DNA of 64,000 bases from Spirabiliibacterium mucosae. Its GTDB lineage: Bacteria; Pseudomonadota; Gammaproteobacteria; Enterobacterales; Pasteurellaceae. Below the pieces are notes generated by a model. The model saw nothing but the letters and a program-made list of their open reading frames with translations, did not search any database and was not told the DNA's origin. A program made the position numbers and the translations under genes. Positions 48,020 through 59,104 of this stretch are shown here, one piece after another; positions within the stretch are counted from its first letter, which is position 1, and the number at the start of each line of letters is the position of its first letter. The stretch covers positions 58,051 to 122,050 of the forward strand of contig NZ_JABTBO010000002.1 in NCBI RefSeq assembly GCF_014884965.1. The letters run 5' to 3'.

Positions 48020-49030
48020 ATGGCTGAAATAGGAAAAAACAAGTCGCTTGAGTTTCTCAAACAAAACGCGATTTATTTTGTGTTGTTAATTCTCTTGGCG
48101 ATTATCATTATCCAAGACTCCAGTTTCTTAAGTTTGATCAACTTTAGTAATATTTTGACCCAATCTTCCGTGCGGTTGATTATCGCCCTCGGCGTGGCAG
48201 GCCTTTTGGTCACCCAAGGCACCGACTTGTCCGCAGGGCGCCAAGTGGGTTTGGCGGCGGTGGTGTCCGCCACTTTGTTACAGGCGATTACCAACGTCAA
48301 CCGCGTTTTCCCAGATTTGCCTGAAATCCCAATCCCATTGGTGATTTTGACCGTGTGCGCCATCGGGGCTATCATCGGCTTGCTCAACGGCTTTATCATC
48401 GCGGTGCTCAACGTAACACCATTTATCGCCACCTTGGGCACCATGATTATCGTCTATGGTATCAACTCGCTATACTACGATGCCGTGGGCTCATCACCAA
48501 TTGCAGGCTTCACCGCCAACTTCTCTGAGTTTGCGCAGGGGTACTTCCGCTTCGGGCACTTTAGGCTCTCGTATATCACCATTTACGCGATTATCGCCAC
48601 CGTGCTGGTGTGGATTATGTGGAACAAAACCCGCTTTGGTAAAAACATCTTTGCCATCGGCGGCAACCCAGAAGCCGCACGCGTATCCGGCGTGAACGTG
48701 ACCCGCAACTTGGTTGTGATCTACATGATCGCGGGTATGTTCTACGCCTTCGGCGGTATGCTTGAAGCCGGCCGCATCGGCTCTGCCACCAACAACCTCG
48801 GCTTTATGTACGAGTTGGATGCCATCGCCGCGTGCGTGGTGGGCGGCGTCTCCTTCGCCGGTGGTGTCGGTACCGTGATTGGCGTGGTGACTGGGGTGCT
48901 GATCTTCACCGTAATCAACTACGGCTTAACCTACATCGGCGTCAACCCATACTGGCAATACATCATCAAAGGCTCGATCATCATCCTCGCGGTGGCCATC
49001 GACTCCTTGAAATACGCCAAGAAAAAATAA
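48020..49030 (+). CDS. mglC: Galactoside ABC transporter permease
   Basis: A 336-residue inner-membrane permease of the ribose/galactose type with about ten membrane helices. The cytoplasmic EAA-like loop that contacts MglA is in GKNIFAIGGNPEAARVSGV. The ATG at 48020 has AGAAGGAA upstream; the open frame before it overlaps mglA and is not used. Last gene of mglBAC, ended by an uptake-signal terminator. Confidence 0.96.
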   Translation: MAEIGKNKSLEFLKQNAIYFVLLILLAIIIIQDSSFLSLINFSNILTQSSVRLIIALGVAGLLVTQGTDLSAGRQVGLAAVVSATLLQAITNVNRVFPDLPEIPIPLVILTVCAIGAIIGLLNGFIIAVLNVTPFIATLGTMIIVYGINSLYYDAVGSSPIAGFTANFSEFAQGYFRFGHFRLSYITIYAIIATVLVWIMWNKTRFGKNIFAIGGNPEAARVSGVNVTRNLVVIYMIAGMFYAFGGMLEAGRIGSATNNLGFMYELDAIAACVVGGVSFAGGVGTVIGVVTGVLIFTVINYGLTYIGVNPYWQYIIKGSIIILAVAIDSLKYAKKK

Positions 49031-49044
49031 CCTCCCCAACAAAC

Positions 49045-49073
49045 AAAAACCGCACTTTAAAGTGCGGTTTTTT
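49045..49073. terminator. Bidirectional terminator between mglC and tyrR
   Basis: AAAAACCGCACTTT and AAAGTGCGGTTTTT form an uninterrupted palindrome of two uptake signals between the convergent genes, with A and T runs at the ends. Confidence 0.9.
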
Positions 49074-49087
49074 ATGCCCTCAAATCG

Positions 49088-50221
49088 TTAGCGCTTAATC
49101 CCATACAACTTCAACTTATTGGCGATGGTGGTGTGTGAGGTGCCTAGTCGGGTGGCGAGTTTGCGGGTGCTGGGGTAGGCGTGATAAAACGCTTGCAGCA
49201 CTTGCGCTTCATACTGGCCGATGATCTCATCGAGCGTCATGTTGGCAAAATCATCAATGTCGATTTTTTCATAGCTGTGTTTGCCAGTACTCTCTGTCAA
49301 GCGCAGCAAGGCGTTGGGTGCGGCGTTAACGCAACTGCGATAAAGCGCGTTGTAAAGCTCGCGCACGTTGCCGGCCCACTCAAAGGCCTCAAGTTGTTGG
49401 ATAAAAGTGCGGTCATAGGCCGGCACAGATTTACCCAGCTGTTGGCTGATGTGGGGCAAAAAGTGCTGCACCAGCGGTTCAATATCCTCTGCGTGAGCAC
49501 GCAGCGGTGGGATCTCCAGGCTGAGCACATTCAAGCGGTGGTATAAATCTTCACGCAGCTCGCCTTTTTCAACATAATAAGACAGCGGCTTTTGCGAGGT
49601 GCAAATCACGCGCACATCGGCTTTGTGTTCTTTTTCCTCCCCCACGCGGCGGTAGGTGCCGTCGTTGACAAAGCGTAGCAATTTCGCCTGCAACGCCAAT
49701 GAGAGCTCATTGATGGAATCAAGCAGCACGGTGCCGTGATTGGCGTATTCAAAAAAGCCGATGCTGGTGTGCTCACCGCTGGCATGGCCAAACATTTCCT
49801 GCTCGGCATCCTCCGGCGGCAGGCCGGCGCAGTTCACGGCAATGAACTTGTGCGCACGGCGCGGGCTGAGTTGGTGACAGCGCTTGGCAAACAGATCTTT
49901 ACCCGTGCCAGTTTCCCCTTGAATCAGCAGCGGCGCGTTGGATTGCGCGTAGGTTTCAAGCTGCTCAAGCAGGCCTTGCATAACCGCACTTTGGGCAATG
50001 ATGTCATCCCGCTTGTCCTCGAGCGCGGCCACCGCGCTGATGGCTGGTGCACGTTGCAAGGCGTTGAGCACTGTGCCCACATCGGCGCTATCATCAAGCT
50101 CAAGCAGCAGTGTTTGGCCTGCCTCACGCAGCGAGCGGATAGCAAAATTAACCTCGCGCGCGCACTGCGCAATGTGGGTAATGGCGTCGTTGGGGGTGTC
50201 CGTGGTAATGCTAAGGATCAT
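49088..50221 (-). CDS. tyrR: Aromatic amino acid regulator TyrR, short form
   Basis: A 377-residue regulator, shorter than E. coli TyrR (513). About 75 N-terminal residues replace the ACT and PAS domains. The AAA+ domain has Walker A GETGTGKD and a Walker B-like TVLLDSINE, but the sigma-54 contact motif GAFTGA is absent (the region reads MFGHASGEHTSIGFFEYAN). This fits the sigma-70 regulator TyrR of Haemophilus. The C-terminal HTH is in TRKLATRLGTSHTTIANKLK. It follows cydC by 8 bases. Confidence 0.9.
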   Translation of the reverse strand: MILSITTDTPNDAITHIAQCAREVNFAIRSLREAGQTLLLELDDSADVGTVLNALQRAPAISAVAALEDKRDDIIAQSAVMQGLLEQLETYAQSNAPLLIQGETGTGKDLFAKRCHQLSPRRAHKFIAVNCAGLPPEDAEQEMFGHASGEHTSIGFFEYANHGTVLLDSINELSLALQAKLLRFVNDGTYRRVGEEKEHKADVRVICTSQKPLSYYVEKGELREDLYHRLNVLSLEIPPLRAHAEDIEPLVQHFLPHISQQLGKSVPAYDRTFIQQLEAFEWAGNVRELYNALYRSCVNAAPNALLRLTESTGKHSYEKIDIDDFANMTLDEIIGQYEAQVLQAFYHAYPSTRKLATRLGTSHTTIANKLKLYGIKR

Positions 50222-50229
50222 GTCATCTC

Positions 50230-51963
50230 CTAACCAATGCGGTGAATAAAGCGGCTAAACACGCTTTCAGGCGCGCAGGCCAAGTCAGCAAAGCGGCCTT
50301 GCTCAACCAAGCGCGCATTATCCATTATACAAATGCGATCAAATTGCTCAAGTGCGGTCAGCCGATGTGTGACCATTATCAAGGTTTTGTCTCGGCAGTG
50401 GTTTAAAATCAGCGACAGCATCTCGCGCTCGGTTTCGCGGTCAAGCCCCTCGGTGGGCTCATCGAGCAGGACAATCGGCGCATCACGCAACAGCACGCGC
50501 GCCAGTGCCAAGCGGCGCTGCTCGCCACCTGAGAGCGGCCGCCCGCCGTCACCCAGCCACTGCGCCAGCCCCTCGTTTTGCGTGAGCAAATGCCCAAGCC
50601 CGACCGCACTGAGCACCTGTTCGAGCTCTTCATCGCTGGCCTCACGCTTGGCTAGGCGCAGATTATTCGCCAAGGTATCGCTGAAAACATACACTCGCTG
50701 GCTCATCAGGCTAATCGCCGCGCGCAGCGCACCCTCGCTATATTCTCTAATCGGGCTGCCAGCAAGGGTAATCTGCCCCTCGCTGGGGTCAAAATTACGC
50801 ACCAGCAGTTGCAAAAGTGAGGATTTGCCACTACCCGTTTTGCCCAGCAGTGCCACCTTTTCGCCGGTGTTAATTTGCAGGTTGATGTCACTCAGCACAC
50901 GGCGTTGCGTCATAGGGTAACAAAAGCTCACGTTCTCAAGCCCAAGCGCAACCGCACTTTGCGAAAGTGTACTGCGTGTGCCGTCAAAGCGCACCAACGG
51001 CGGCTGCTCAATAATATCATTAATGCGCTGTGCCGAGCTTATCACCTGCCCAAGGCGCAAAAAGGCCGCGCCGAGCGGCATGATGATCTCAAACGAGGCA
51101 AGCGCAGCAAAGGTGAATAGCGCGATATTCGCCAGCACAAAATCATGCTGCTGGGCAAACTCGGTGCCGCCCGCCAAATAGAGCATCACCAGCAGCAACA
51201 CGCCGTTGATCAGCAACACCACCGCGCTGGAAAGGCCAGTGAGTGCAGCTTCTTTGGCTTGCAGCTGCTGCCATTGCTGCTCTTTTTGCGTCAAGCCCGC
51301 GCGCGCACGCGATTCAACATTAAACAGCAACAACTCGGCGTGGTTTTGCAGCCAGTCAATAAAACGCACGCGGAAGTTGGCCCGCGCGTGCGTCAACTCT
51401 GGGCCAAAGCGCTTGCCCAGTTGGTAAAACATAAACGGCACTAAAAACGTCAGCACCAGCAAAAAGGCCACCAGCACCAGTGCCAAAGTGCGGTCAATCA
51501 AGCTCAAGCCTAAATACAAAAAGGCGATCACCGCCAGCGCGCTGATAAACGGCGCGGTCAGGCGCAAATAGAGGTTGTCTAAGGTATCCACATCGGCGAC
51601 AAGGCGGTTTAACAAATCGCTGTTGCGAAAGCGCGCCAAAACCCCAGGCGTGAGCGGGATCAGCTTGGCAAACACGGCAATGCGCAGCTTGGCAATCACG
51701 CGGAAGGTGGCATCATGGGTGACAAGGCGCTCGGCATAGCGAATGGCGGTGCGGCCAATTGCCAGCCCACGCACGCCCGCGGAGGGGTAGAAAAAGTTAA
51801 AAATAATTTCACTGCCCGCCAGTGCCGCGGCGGCCAAAAACCAGCCCGAGAGGGTGAGCAAGCCAATGCTGGCGCTCAAGCCCAAAATCATCAACACCAC
51901 CCCGAAAATCAAGCGCCCAAGAGCGTGTTTGAACAGGGCGAGAAAAGGAAAAATCGCTCGCAT
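50230..51963 (-). CDS. cydC: Cysteine/glutathione ABC exporter subunit CydC
   Basis: A half-transporter of 577 residues: six membrane helices and an ABC domain with Walker A LLGKTGSGKSSLL, signature LSGGEQRRLAL and Walker B IVLLDEPTEGLD. With CydD it exports cysteine and glutathione to the periplasm and is needed for cytochrome bd assembly. It starts 7 bases after cydD. Confidence 0.95.
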   Translation of the reverse strand: MRAIFPFLALFKHALGRLIFGVVLMILGLSASIGLLTLSGWFLAAAALAGSEIIFNFFYPSAGVRGLAIGRTAIRYAERLVTHDATFRVIAKLRIAVFAKLIPLTPGVLARFRNSDLLNRLVADVDTLDNLYLRLTAPFISALAVIAFLYLGLSLIDRTLALVLVAFLLVLTFLVPFMFYQLGKRFGPELTHARANFRVRFIDWLQNHAELLLFNVESRARAGLTQKEQQWQQLQAKEAALTGLSSAVVLLINGVLLLVMLYLAGGTEFAQQHDFVLANIALFTFAALASFEIIMPLGAAFLRLGQVISSAQRINDIIEQPPLVRFDGTRSTLSQSAVALGLENVSFCYPMTQRRVLSDINLQINTGEKVALLGKTGSGKSSLLQLLVRNFDPSEGQITLAGSPIREYSEGALRAAISLMSQRVYVFSDTLANNLRLAKREASDEELEQVLSAVGLGHLLTQNEGLAQWLGDGGRPLSGGEQRRLALARVLLRDAPIVLLDEPTEGLDRETEREMLSLILNHCRDKTLIMVTHRLTALEQFDRICIMDNARLVEQGRFADLACAPESVFSRFIHRIG

Positions 51964-51970
51964 GGTTGCC

Positions 51971-53731
51971 TCAATTTATCTCATATTGGCGTTCGTTTAA
52001 GAGTTGTGCGAAGTAGCCCGTTTGCGCAAGCGCATCAAAGCGCCCGTGTTGCACAATTTCACCTTGGCGCATCACCCAAATTTGGTCACTTTCGCGCAAG
52101 TCTTCAATTCGGTGGGTGATCATCAGCGTGGTTTGCGCCTGGCTCAACGCCGCCAGTGAGCGCAAAACCGCACTTTCACTGTTGGCATCCAAACTGGCGG
52201 TGGGCTCATCAAGCAGCAACAAGTGGCTACGGCGCAAAATCGCGCGCGCAACGGCCAGGCGCTGAATTTGCCCACCTGAGAGGCCCGCATTGCCCTCTTG
52301 CAAGGTGTAATCCAGCCCCAGTTGCGCCACAAAAGGCTTGGCATCGGCCTGCTCCAGCGCGGCCATTAGTGCAGCCTCATCGGCCTGTGGGTTGCCGATA
52401 AGCAAATTATCACGAATGCTGCCTGGCAACAGCAGCGGGTTTTGCCCCACCCAGGCAATGTGCTCACGCCATGCGCGCAAGTCCAGCTCACGCAGCTCCA
52501 CGCCGTTGACTAAAAGGCTGCCACGATAAGGCAAAAAGCCGAGCAACACGTTCATCAAGGAGCTTTTGCCCGCGCCACTTTGCCCCACCAGCGCCACCCG
52601 CTCGCCTTTGGCCACGCTAAAATTCAATTTGCCACTCAGTGGCTCGCCCGCTGGGGTGAGCACTTCGAGATCGCGCGCGCTGATGTCGATCAACGCGCCA
52701 TCCGCCAAGTAATGCTCAGCACTTTGCACGCCTTGCACATCTTGGCTGATGAACGCCTCAATGCTGTCGGCGGCACCAATGGCGGCGGCGCGATCGTGGT
52801 AATAAGTGCCGAGATCGCGCAGCGGTTGATAAAACTCGGGGGCTAAAATCAAGGAGAAAAAGCCGACAAACAGCGTTAACGCCACGCCGTGGTGGCCAAA
52901 CTCGATTTGGCCGAGGTAGCTAAAACCGAAATAGACCGCCATCATCGCAATCGAAATCGAGGTGAAAAACTCCAGCACCGCTGATGATAAAAACGCCACT
53001 TTCAGCACGTCCATGGTGGTGACGCGAAAGTCGTCCGCCGCTTGGCTCATAGCCTGTTTTTCATGCTCGGCTTGGTCAAACAACCGCAGCGTTTCCAGCC
53101 CGCGCAGGCGGTCAAGAAAGCGGCCACTAAGGCGCTGCAAAACGGTGATGTTTTTTTGGCTGGTTTCCGCCGCCTTAAGCCCCACCAAGGCCATAAAAAC
53201 AGGAATCAACGGCGCGGTGATAAGCAAAATCGCACCCGCCACCCAGTTGATCGGGAACACGGCGGCCACGATAATAAGCGGCACAAGCATCGAGAGGTAT
53301 TGCTGCGGCAAATAGCGGGCATAAAAATTGTGCAGATTTTCCACCTGCTCGAGCACAATGGTGGCCCAACTGCCCGCGGGGCGCTGTTTCATCGCAACGG
53401 GGCCAATTTGCGCAAGCTTGTCGAGCACCTGCGCGCGGATGTGGTTGCGCAGGCGCTTGCCACTGGCAAAACCGATTTTTTCACGCCAATATAAGATCCC
53501 CGCGCGCAGCACAAAAATGGCCAAAAGCCCCGCAAAATAAGGCAAAAATGCCCGCGGCTGGACCTGTTTGATGATCAGCTGCTCAAGCAAAAAGGCCAAG
53601 CCCCAGGTTTGCACCACCAGCAAAACCGCACTTGTGCAGCCGAGCAGCACATTGAGGTTAAGCTGGCGTTTAACCACCGCGCGTTGCGCGCGCAGCCAAT
53701 GGTTGACCTGCTTTTGGCGTGCTTTGTCCAT
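51971..53731 (-). CDS. cydD: Cysteine/glutathione ABC exporter subunit CydD
   Basis: The partner of CydC, 586 residues, with six membrane helices and an ABC domain (LVGQSGAGKSSLMNVLLG; LSGGQIQRLAVARA; LLLDEPTASLD). AAGGAG precedes the ATG at 53731; a start at 53752 would add seven unrelated residues. The trxB-cydDC linkage is conserved in many Gammaproteobacteria. The ribosome site contains GGAGTGA, as in iscS. Confidence 0.95.
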   Translation of the reverse strand: MDKARQKQVNHWLRAQRAVVKRQLNLNVLLGCTSAVLLVVQTWGLAFLLEQLIIKQVQPRAFLPYFAGLLAIFVLRAGILYWREKIGFASGKRLRNHIRAQVLDKLAQIGPVAMKQRPAGSWATIVLEQVENLHNFYARYLPQQYLSMLVPLIIVAAVFPINWVAGAILLITAPLIPVFMALVGLKAAETSQKNITVLQRLSGRFLDRLRGLETLRLFDQAEHEKQAMSQAADDFRVTTMDVLKVAFLSSAVLEFFTSISIAMMAVYFGFSYLGQIEFGHHGVALTLFVGFFSLILAPEFYQPLRDLGTYYHDRAAAIGAADSIEAFISQDVQGVQSAEHYLADGALIDISARDLEVLTPAGEPLSGKLNFSVAKGERVALVGQSGAGKSSLMNVLLGFLPYRGSLLVNGVELRELDLRAWREHIAWVGQNPLLLPGSIRDNLLIGNPQADEAALMAALEQADAKPFVAQLGLDYTLQEGNAGLSGGQIQRLAVARAILRRSHLLLLDEPTASLDANSESAVLRSLAALSQAQTTLMITHRIEDLRESDQIWVMRQGEIVQHGRFDALAQTGYFAQLLNERQYEIN

Positions 53732-53774
53732 GTCACTCCTTGATGCGGGCAACGTCAGTGTCGCCCGTTTGTGA

Positions 53775-54737
<963 letters not shown>

Positions 54738-55592
54738 TTAATACAGTAGTGAATAAATATAACGGCGGTATTGATTGGCCAGCGGGTCGGTGCCGAGCGC
54801 TTGCAAAATCGCGAGGTACTCTTTTTTCAGCTCGCCGTTTTCTACGTTTAAATCGTGCTTTAAAAATGACAACAGCAGTTTTAACGCCTCTTCATTTTTG
54901 CCCGCTTGGTGCAGTTGCAGCGCCAGTTTCAAGGCGATATCCGCGCGCGGCGATTTTTTGAAATCCTCTTGCAGCTGCTGGATTTCAGGCGTGTTGGCCG
55001 CATTGTTCATCAGCTCAATTTGCGCCTGCAAGCCCTGCCAGCGCGAATCTCTGTCTTGCAGCGGGATTTGGTTTAAAATCTGCTGTGCGCTGTCGGCATT
55101 TTTCATCGCAATGTAGGTTTCAGCATAAAGCAGCGCGATGTCGCTGTTTTTTTGATCCGAGAGCTCCCACGCCTCTTTGAGCAGCGGCAGTGCGTTGTGG
55201 TAATCCTCCGCTTGCAAATAATCCAGCGCGAGGTTGAATTTCAACTCTTCTTCTTTCGGCAGCAAGGCGCTCAACCGCACTTTGAGTTCTTCTTCACTCA
55301 ACACACCCGGGAAGGCGTCAAACGGCGTGCCGTCTTTGAACAAATAAGTGGTTGGCACGCTTTGCACTTGAAATTGCTGGGCGACAATCATGTCGGTGTC
55401 GCAGTTGACTTTCAGCAGCAAAAACGCGCCGTTGTGCTGCTCGGCGATGCGCGTTAACAGTGCGGTAAACTCCAGCGATTGCGGGCTGGCCGGGCTGAAA
55501 AAGGTCACCACCATCGGCTGCTGGGCGGCACTTTGCATCACATCGTTGAAATTGTGTTGGGTCAGGTCAATAACCGCAGGCTGATTTTGCAT
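54738..55592 (-). CDS. cnoX: Chaperedoxin CnoX (YbbN), thioredoxin-TPR protein
   Basis: A 284-residue protein with an N-terminal thioredoxin fold lacking the redox pair (SPASPQS in place of CxxC) and a C-terminal TPR domain. CnoX in E. coli protects substrates of GroEL and DnaK during oxidative (hypochlorous acid) stress. The ATG at 55592 has AAGGAG upstream; the frame extends seven residues further without need. It is adjacent to trxB, consistent with a redox role. Confidence 0.9.
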   Translation of the reverse strand: MQNQPAVIDLTQHNFNDVMQSAAQQPMVVTFFSPASPQSLEFTALLTRIAEQHNGAFLLLKVNCDTDMIVAQQFQVQSVPTTYLFKDGTPFDAFPGVLSEEELKVRLSALLPKEEELKFNLALDYLQAEDYHNALPLLKEAWELSDQKNSDIALLYAETYIAMKNADSAQQILNQIPLQDRDSRWQGLQAQIELMNNAANTPEIQQLQEDFKKSPRADIALKLALQLHQAGKNEEALKLLLSFLKHDLNVENGELKKEYLAILQALGTDPLANQYRRYIYSLLY

Positions 55593-55634
55593 AACACTCC
55601 TTGAAACACTCACGCCGCACGATAGCGGCGGCTT

Positions 55635-56030
55635 TTATTTATATTTTGGGTGATAAACATCGCGCAGGTCATAGAGCTTTTGCACCTGCGCTTTGGCGTC
55701 GTCAAGCTTGCCTTGCTCGGCATCACGCTTGGCCTGCTCGGCGGTGTCGATAAATTCCTGCATGCCGTGCTGGTAATCCTGCATCGCTTCGCTGTCTGGC
55801 GCTTGGTCGGCTAAGCGGTGCGGGGTTTGCGCTTTGCTGCTTTTAGCCGCCTCAATCACGCTGTCAATGGCGCTAAGGAAAGATTGACTGTCATCGGCAC
55901 GCAGCGCTTGGCGCGTGCTTTGCATAATCTCTCGCATATCATGTGAGATTTGCCCGTGGGCCAGCACCTGTGTGCTGGCGCTCAACAAGGCGGCGGCGAA
56001 TAACGTTTTCATTGTGTTTTTTAATAACAT
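55635..56030 (-). CDS. cybC: Periplasmic cytochrome b562
   Basis: A 131-residue exported four-helix bundle. The signal peptide probably ends at VLA before HGQISHDM. By alignment with E. coli cytochrome b562, the heme ligands are the methionine in SHDMREIM and the histidine in DVYHPKYK; APDSEAMQDYQHGM is also a close match. Its electron-transfer partner is unknown. Two ATG codons (56033, 56030) are possible; the second has better spacing from AAGGAG. The ribosome site GGAGTGAT is complementary to the first 8 bases of the candidate small RNA. Confidence 0.85.
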   Translation of the reverse strand: MLLKNTMKTLFAAALLSASTQVLAHGQISHDMREIMQSTRQALRADDSQSFLSAIDSVIEAAKSSKAQTPHRLADQAPDSEAMQDYQHGMQEFIDTAEQAKRDAEQGKLDDAKAQVQKLYDLRDVYHPKYK

Positions 56031-56054
56031 CATCACTCCTTATATTTTGAGTTA

Positions 56055-57392
56055 TTATTTAGCGGCTTTGACCGAATTGGCAATGCGCTCGGCGCTGCTT
56101 TGCGCCAGCTCGCCGTCGCGGCATTCCACCATCACGCGAATCAACGGCTCGGTGCCCGATTTGCGCAGCAAAATCCGCCCTTTGCCAGCCAGCTCTTTTT
56201 CCACGTCCGCGGCCACGGCTTTTACTTCGTCGTTTTCAAGCGGGTCAACACCGCCGTCAAAACGCACGTTGATCAACACCTGCGGGAAGAGCTGCACCGC
56301 ACTAGCCAGCTCATTGAGGCTGACGTTTTGCTGCACCATCGCCGCCAGCACTTCCAGCGAGGCGATGATGCCATCGCCCGTGGTGTTTTTATCCGCCACG
56401 ATGATGTGGCCGGAGTTCTCACCACCAAATTTCCAGCCGTGCGCTTCCATTTGCTCAAGCACGTAGCGGTCGCCCACTTTGGCGCGCACGAAAGGGATCA
56501 TCAATTGTTTCAGCGCCAGTTCAAGCGCCATGTTGCTCATCAAGGTGCCCACCACCCCGCCTTGCAATTTGCCGGCGCGCAACGCTTCACGCGCGATGAT
56601 AAACAAAATTTGGTCGCCGTCGACTTTGTTGCCCAAGTGGTCAACCATGATCAAACGGTCACCGTCGCCGTCATAGGCCAAGCCCACGTCAGCGCGGGAT
56701 TGCACCACAATTTCTTGCAGCGCTTTAATGTCGGTGGCACCGCACTTTTCATTAATGTTCAAGCCATTTGGTTTGGTGCCAATTTCAATCACCTCCGCGC
56801 CAAGCTCACGCAACACGTTTGGCGCAATGTGATAGGTCGCACCGTGGGCGCAGTCCACCACAATTTTCAGCGAGCTTAAGCTGGCGTGCGCCGGGAAGGT
56901 GCTTTTACAAAATTCGATATACCGCCCTGGCGCATCGCTAATGCGGCTGGCGCGGCCCAGCTCGGCGGATTCCACGCAGTCCATCGGCTCATCCAGCATC
57001 GCTTCAATTGCCAGCTCCACGTCATCCGGCAACTTGGTGCCTTGGCAGGAGAAAAATTTAATCCCGTTGTCCCAATAAGGATTGTGGGAGGCCGAAATCA
57101 CGATGCCTGCCTCCGCGCGGAACGTGCGGGTAAGGTACGCCACCGCCGGTGTCGGCATCGGGCCGATAAACGCCGCGGACAGCCCCGCCGCGGCCAGGCC
57201 TGCTTCGAGTGCAGATTCGAGCATATAGCCTGAAATGCGGGTGTCTTTACCAATCAAGACTTTGCGGCTGCCTTGGCTGGCCAGCACTTTGCCCGCCGCC
57301 CAGCCGAGTTTCAATGCAAATTCAGGCGTAATCGGGAAGTCGCCCACTTTGCCGCGCACGCCATCGGTGCCGAAATATTTACGTTCTGCCAT
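56055..57392 (-). CDS. glmM: Phosphoglucosamine mutase
   Basis: Interconverts glucosamine 6- and 1-phosphate on the way to UDP-GlcNAc for peptidoglycan and LPS. The 445 residues carry the phosphoserine loop [13 protein letters not shown] (near residue 101), the metal-binding [11 protein letters not shown] and the sugar-binding GGENSGHI. It follows folP by 12 bases, as in E. coli. Confidence 0.97.
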   Translation of the reverse strand: MAERKYFGTDGVRGKVGDFPITPEFALKLGWAAGKVLASQGSRKVLIGKDTRISGYMLESALEAGLAAAGLSAAFIGPMPTPAVAYLTRTFRAEAGIVISASHNPYWDNGIKFFSCQGTKLPDDVELAIEAMLDEPMDCVESAELGRASRISDAPGRYIEFCKSTFPAHASLSSLKIVVDCAHGATYHIAPNVLRELGAEVIEIGTKPNGLNINEKCGATDIKALQEIVVQSRADVGLAYDGDGDRLIMVDHLGNKVDGDQILFIIAREALRAGKLQGGVVGTLMSNMALELALKQLMIPFVRAKVGDRYVLEQMEAHGWKFGGENSGHIIVADKNTTGDGIIASLEVLAAMVQQNVSLNELASAVQLFPQVLINVRFDGGVDPLENDEVKAVAADVEKELAGKGRILLRKSGTEPLIRVMVECRDGELAQSSAERIANSVKAAK

Positions 57393-57404
57393 GTGTTGTC
57401 CTTA

Positions 57405-58244
57405 TTATTTTGCTAGGGCAGGGTTTTGTGCCACCTGCCAAATTGTCAGTGCCTGCGCCATGGCTTTCACGTTGTGTACGCGCACAATCTGCGCGCCTTT
57501 CATGGCACACAGCAGCGATGCCACCGCCGTGCCGAGATCGCGATCGACTACGTCATTGTGCAGCACGTTGCCGATCATCGATTTGCGTGAAAGCCCCGCC
57601 AACACGGGGTAACCTACTGCACACAGTGTATCCAACTGTTGCAATAATTGGTAGTTATGTTCGGTTGTTTTGCCAAAGCCAAAGCCGGGGTCAAGAATAA
57701 TGTTTTCTTTGCGGATGCCTGCATCAATGCACGTTTGCGCCCGCGCGCTGAGGTAGTCTGTCACCTCGCGCGTGACATCATCGTAATGCGGGTTTTGTTG
57801 CATGGTGCGCGGCTGGCCTTGCATATGCATGATGCACACGGGCAAATCGAGCGCGACCGCACTTTGCAACGCGTCTAGCTCTTGCAGCGCGCGCACATCA
57901 TTGATGAGATCCATGCCCACCTTGGCCGCCTCGCGCATCACCTCGCCTTTTGAGGTGTCAACGGAAATCCAGCAATCAAAGCGAGCGCGCACCGCCTCCA
58001 CCAGTGGGATCACGCGCGCGAGCTCTTCGTCCCCACTCACCTCGGCAGCCCCAGGGCGGGTCGATTCGCCGCCAATGTCGATGATGCTCGCGCCTTCGCT
58101 AAGCATCGCTTCCACATGGCGAAAGGCGCGGTCAAAATCATAAAACTGCCCGCTGTCAGAAAACGAATCCGGCGTGACATTTAAAATGCCCATAATCTGC
58201 ACCCGATTGAGATCCAAAGTGCGGTTGTTTGCTTGCAATAACAT
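57405..58244 (-). CDS. folP: Dihydropteroate synthase
   Basis: Folate-pathway enzyme of 279 residues joining p-aminobenzoate to the pterin diphosphate, the target of sulfonamides. Signatures: GILNVTPDSFSDSG and DIGGESTRPGA. TTAAGG precedes the ATG. It lies 8 bases after the yeeZ-like gene and 12 bases before glmM. Confidence 0.97.
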   Translation of the reverse strand: MLLQANNRTLDLNRVQIMGILNVTPDSFSDSGQFYDFDRAFRHVEAMLSEGASIIDIGGESTRPGAAEVSGDEELARVIPLVEAVRARFDCWISVDTSKGEVMREAAKVGMDLINDVRALQELDALQSAVALDLPVCIMHMQGQPRTMQQNPHYDDVTREVTDYLSARAQTCIDAGIRKENIILDPGFGFGKTTEHNYQLLQQLDTLCAVGYPVLAGLSRKSMIGNVLHNDVVDRDLGTAVASLLCAMKGAQIVRVHNVKAMAQALTIWQVAQNPALAK

Positions 58245-58252
58245 AGTGTGCC

Positions 58253-59104
58253 TTAATCTTGGTGGAAATATTGGGTTTGCGCCTCCAGCACCATTTGGAA
58301 CGGGTCTGGGTAGCGGTAGTCAAAATCAAGCTCGCGGCAGATTTTCTCGCCACTGACAATGCGCTGTGGCGCGTTGTCATCGTCGATAAACGTTGGCGGC
58401 TCAAGGCCACTGCGCTTGGCCATTTCCACATAATAGTGCGCGCGCGTTGGGTGCTGCGGCGCACTGAGGTTGTATAGGCGCTTGTACGCGCGCGTTTCGA
58501 GCAGCAACTCAATCGCCAGCACGCAATCGGTGAGGTGCACCAAATTCACCGGCTGGTTGCCGTTTTGCAAATTCTCGCGCCCGGCGAGTGATTTCACTGG
58601 GTGGCGGTCGGGGCCGGTGAGCCCGCTTAAGCGCAGGATGTCGCAATCAATGTCTTGCTGCGCCCACAGCCACTGCTCAATTTCTCGCAGCGCTTTGCCC
58701 ACCTCTGAGCTGGGTTGCGGCGTGTCGTCTTCAGTAAACGTGCCGTCTGCCACGGGGTAAACGGAGCTGGAGCTGATGAACAAAATATGCTCCACGCCGT
58801 TGTTGATCGCCTCATTGACGAGGTTTTTCACCCCTTGCACATAGCTTGGGAGATCAAAAAAATACTCACTCGGCGGGATGTTGATAATCAAGCTGTCCAC
58901 GTCTAAAAGTGCGGTCAGGTCATCTGGGTCGGCGTTGATCTCAGGCGTGAGCTCTAAAAAATAGGCCTCAAAGCCGTTTAAGCGCATGCGCTCTTCGCCG
59001 TCGTGGGTGCGCTTGCTGCCCTTGACCTGCCAGCCCACACGTTTTAAATGTTTGGCAAGGCTAAAGCCAAGCCAGCCTAGGCCCACAATTGCCACTGAGT
59101 TCAT
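58253..59104 (-). CDS. yeeZ: NAD(P)-binding epimerase-like protein (YeeZ family)
   Basis: A 283-residue Rossmann-fold protein beginning VAIVGLGWLGFSLAKHL and closely resembling E. coli YeeZ (GLTGPDRHP, NLVHLTDCVLAIELLL, YPDPF near the end). It belongs to the extended SDR group, but the expected catalytic tyrosine before the lysine is missing (SEVGKALREIE), so ordinary SDR chemistry is doubtful. The substrate is unknown. Its ATG overlaps the methyltransferase stop (ATGA). Confidence 0.85.
   Translation of the reverse strand: MNSVAIVGLGWLGFSLAKHLKRVGWQVKGSKRTHDGEERMRLNGFEAYFLELTPEINADPDDLTALLDVDSLIINIPPSEYFFDLPSYVQGVKNLVNEAINNGVEHILFISSSSVYPVADGTFTEDDTPQPSSEVGKALREIEQWLWAQQDIDCDILRLSGLTGPDRHPVKSLAGRENLQNGNQPVNLVHLTDCVLAIELLLETRAYKRLYNLSAPQHPTRAHYYVEMAKRSGLEPPTFIDDDNAPQRIVSGEKICRELDFDYRYPDPFQMVLEAQTQYFHQD

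Noticed and set aside
55608..55636. Hairpin (GCCGC / GCGGC) between cybC and cnoX as a terminator.
   Set aside because: No T run follows on the minus strand; the genes are likely co-transcribed.
56100..56879. 259-codon plus-strand frame opposite glmM.
   Set aside because: Composition (His, Arg, Val rich) and lack of start signals mark it as a shadow of glmM.
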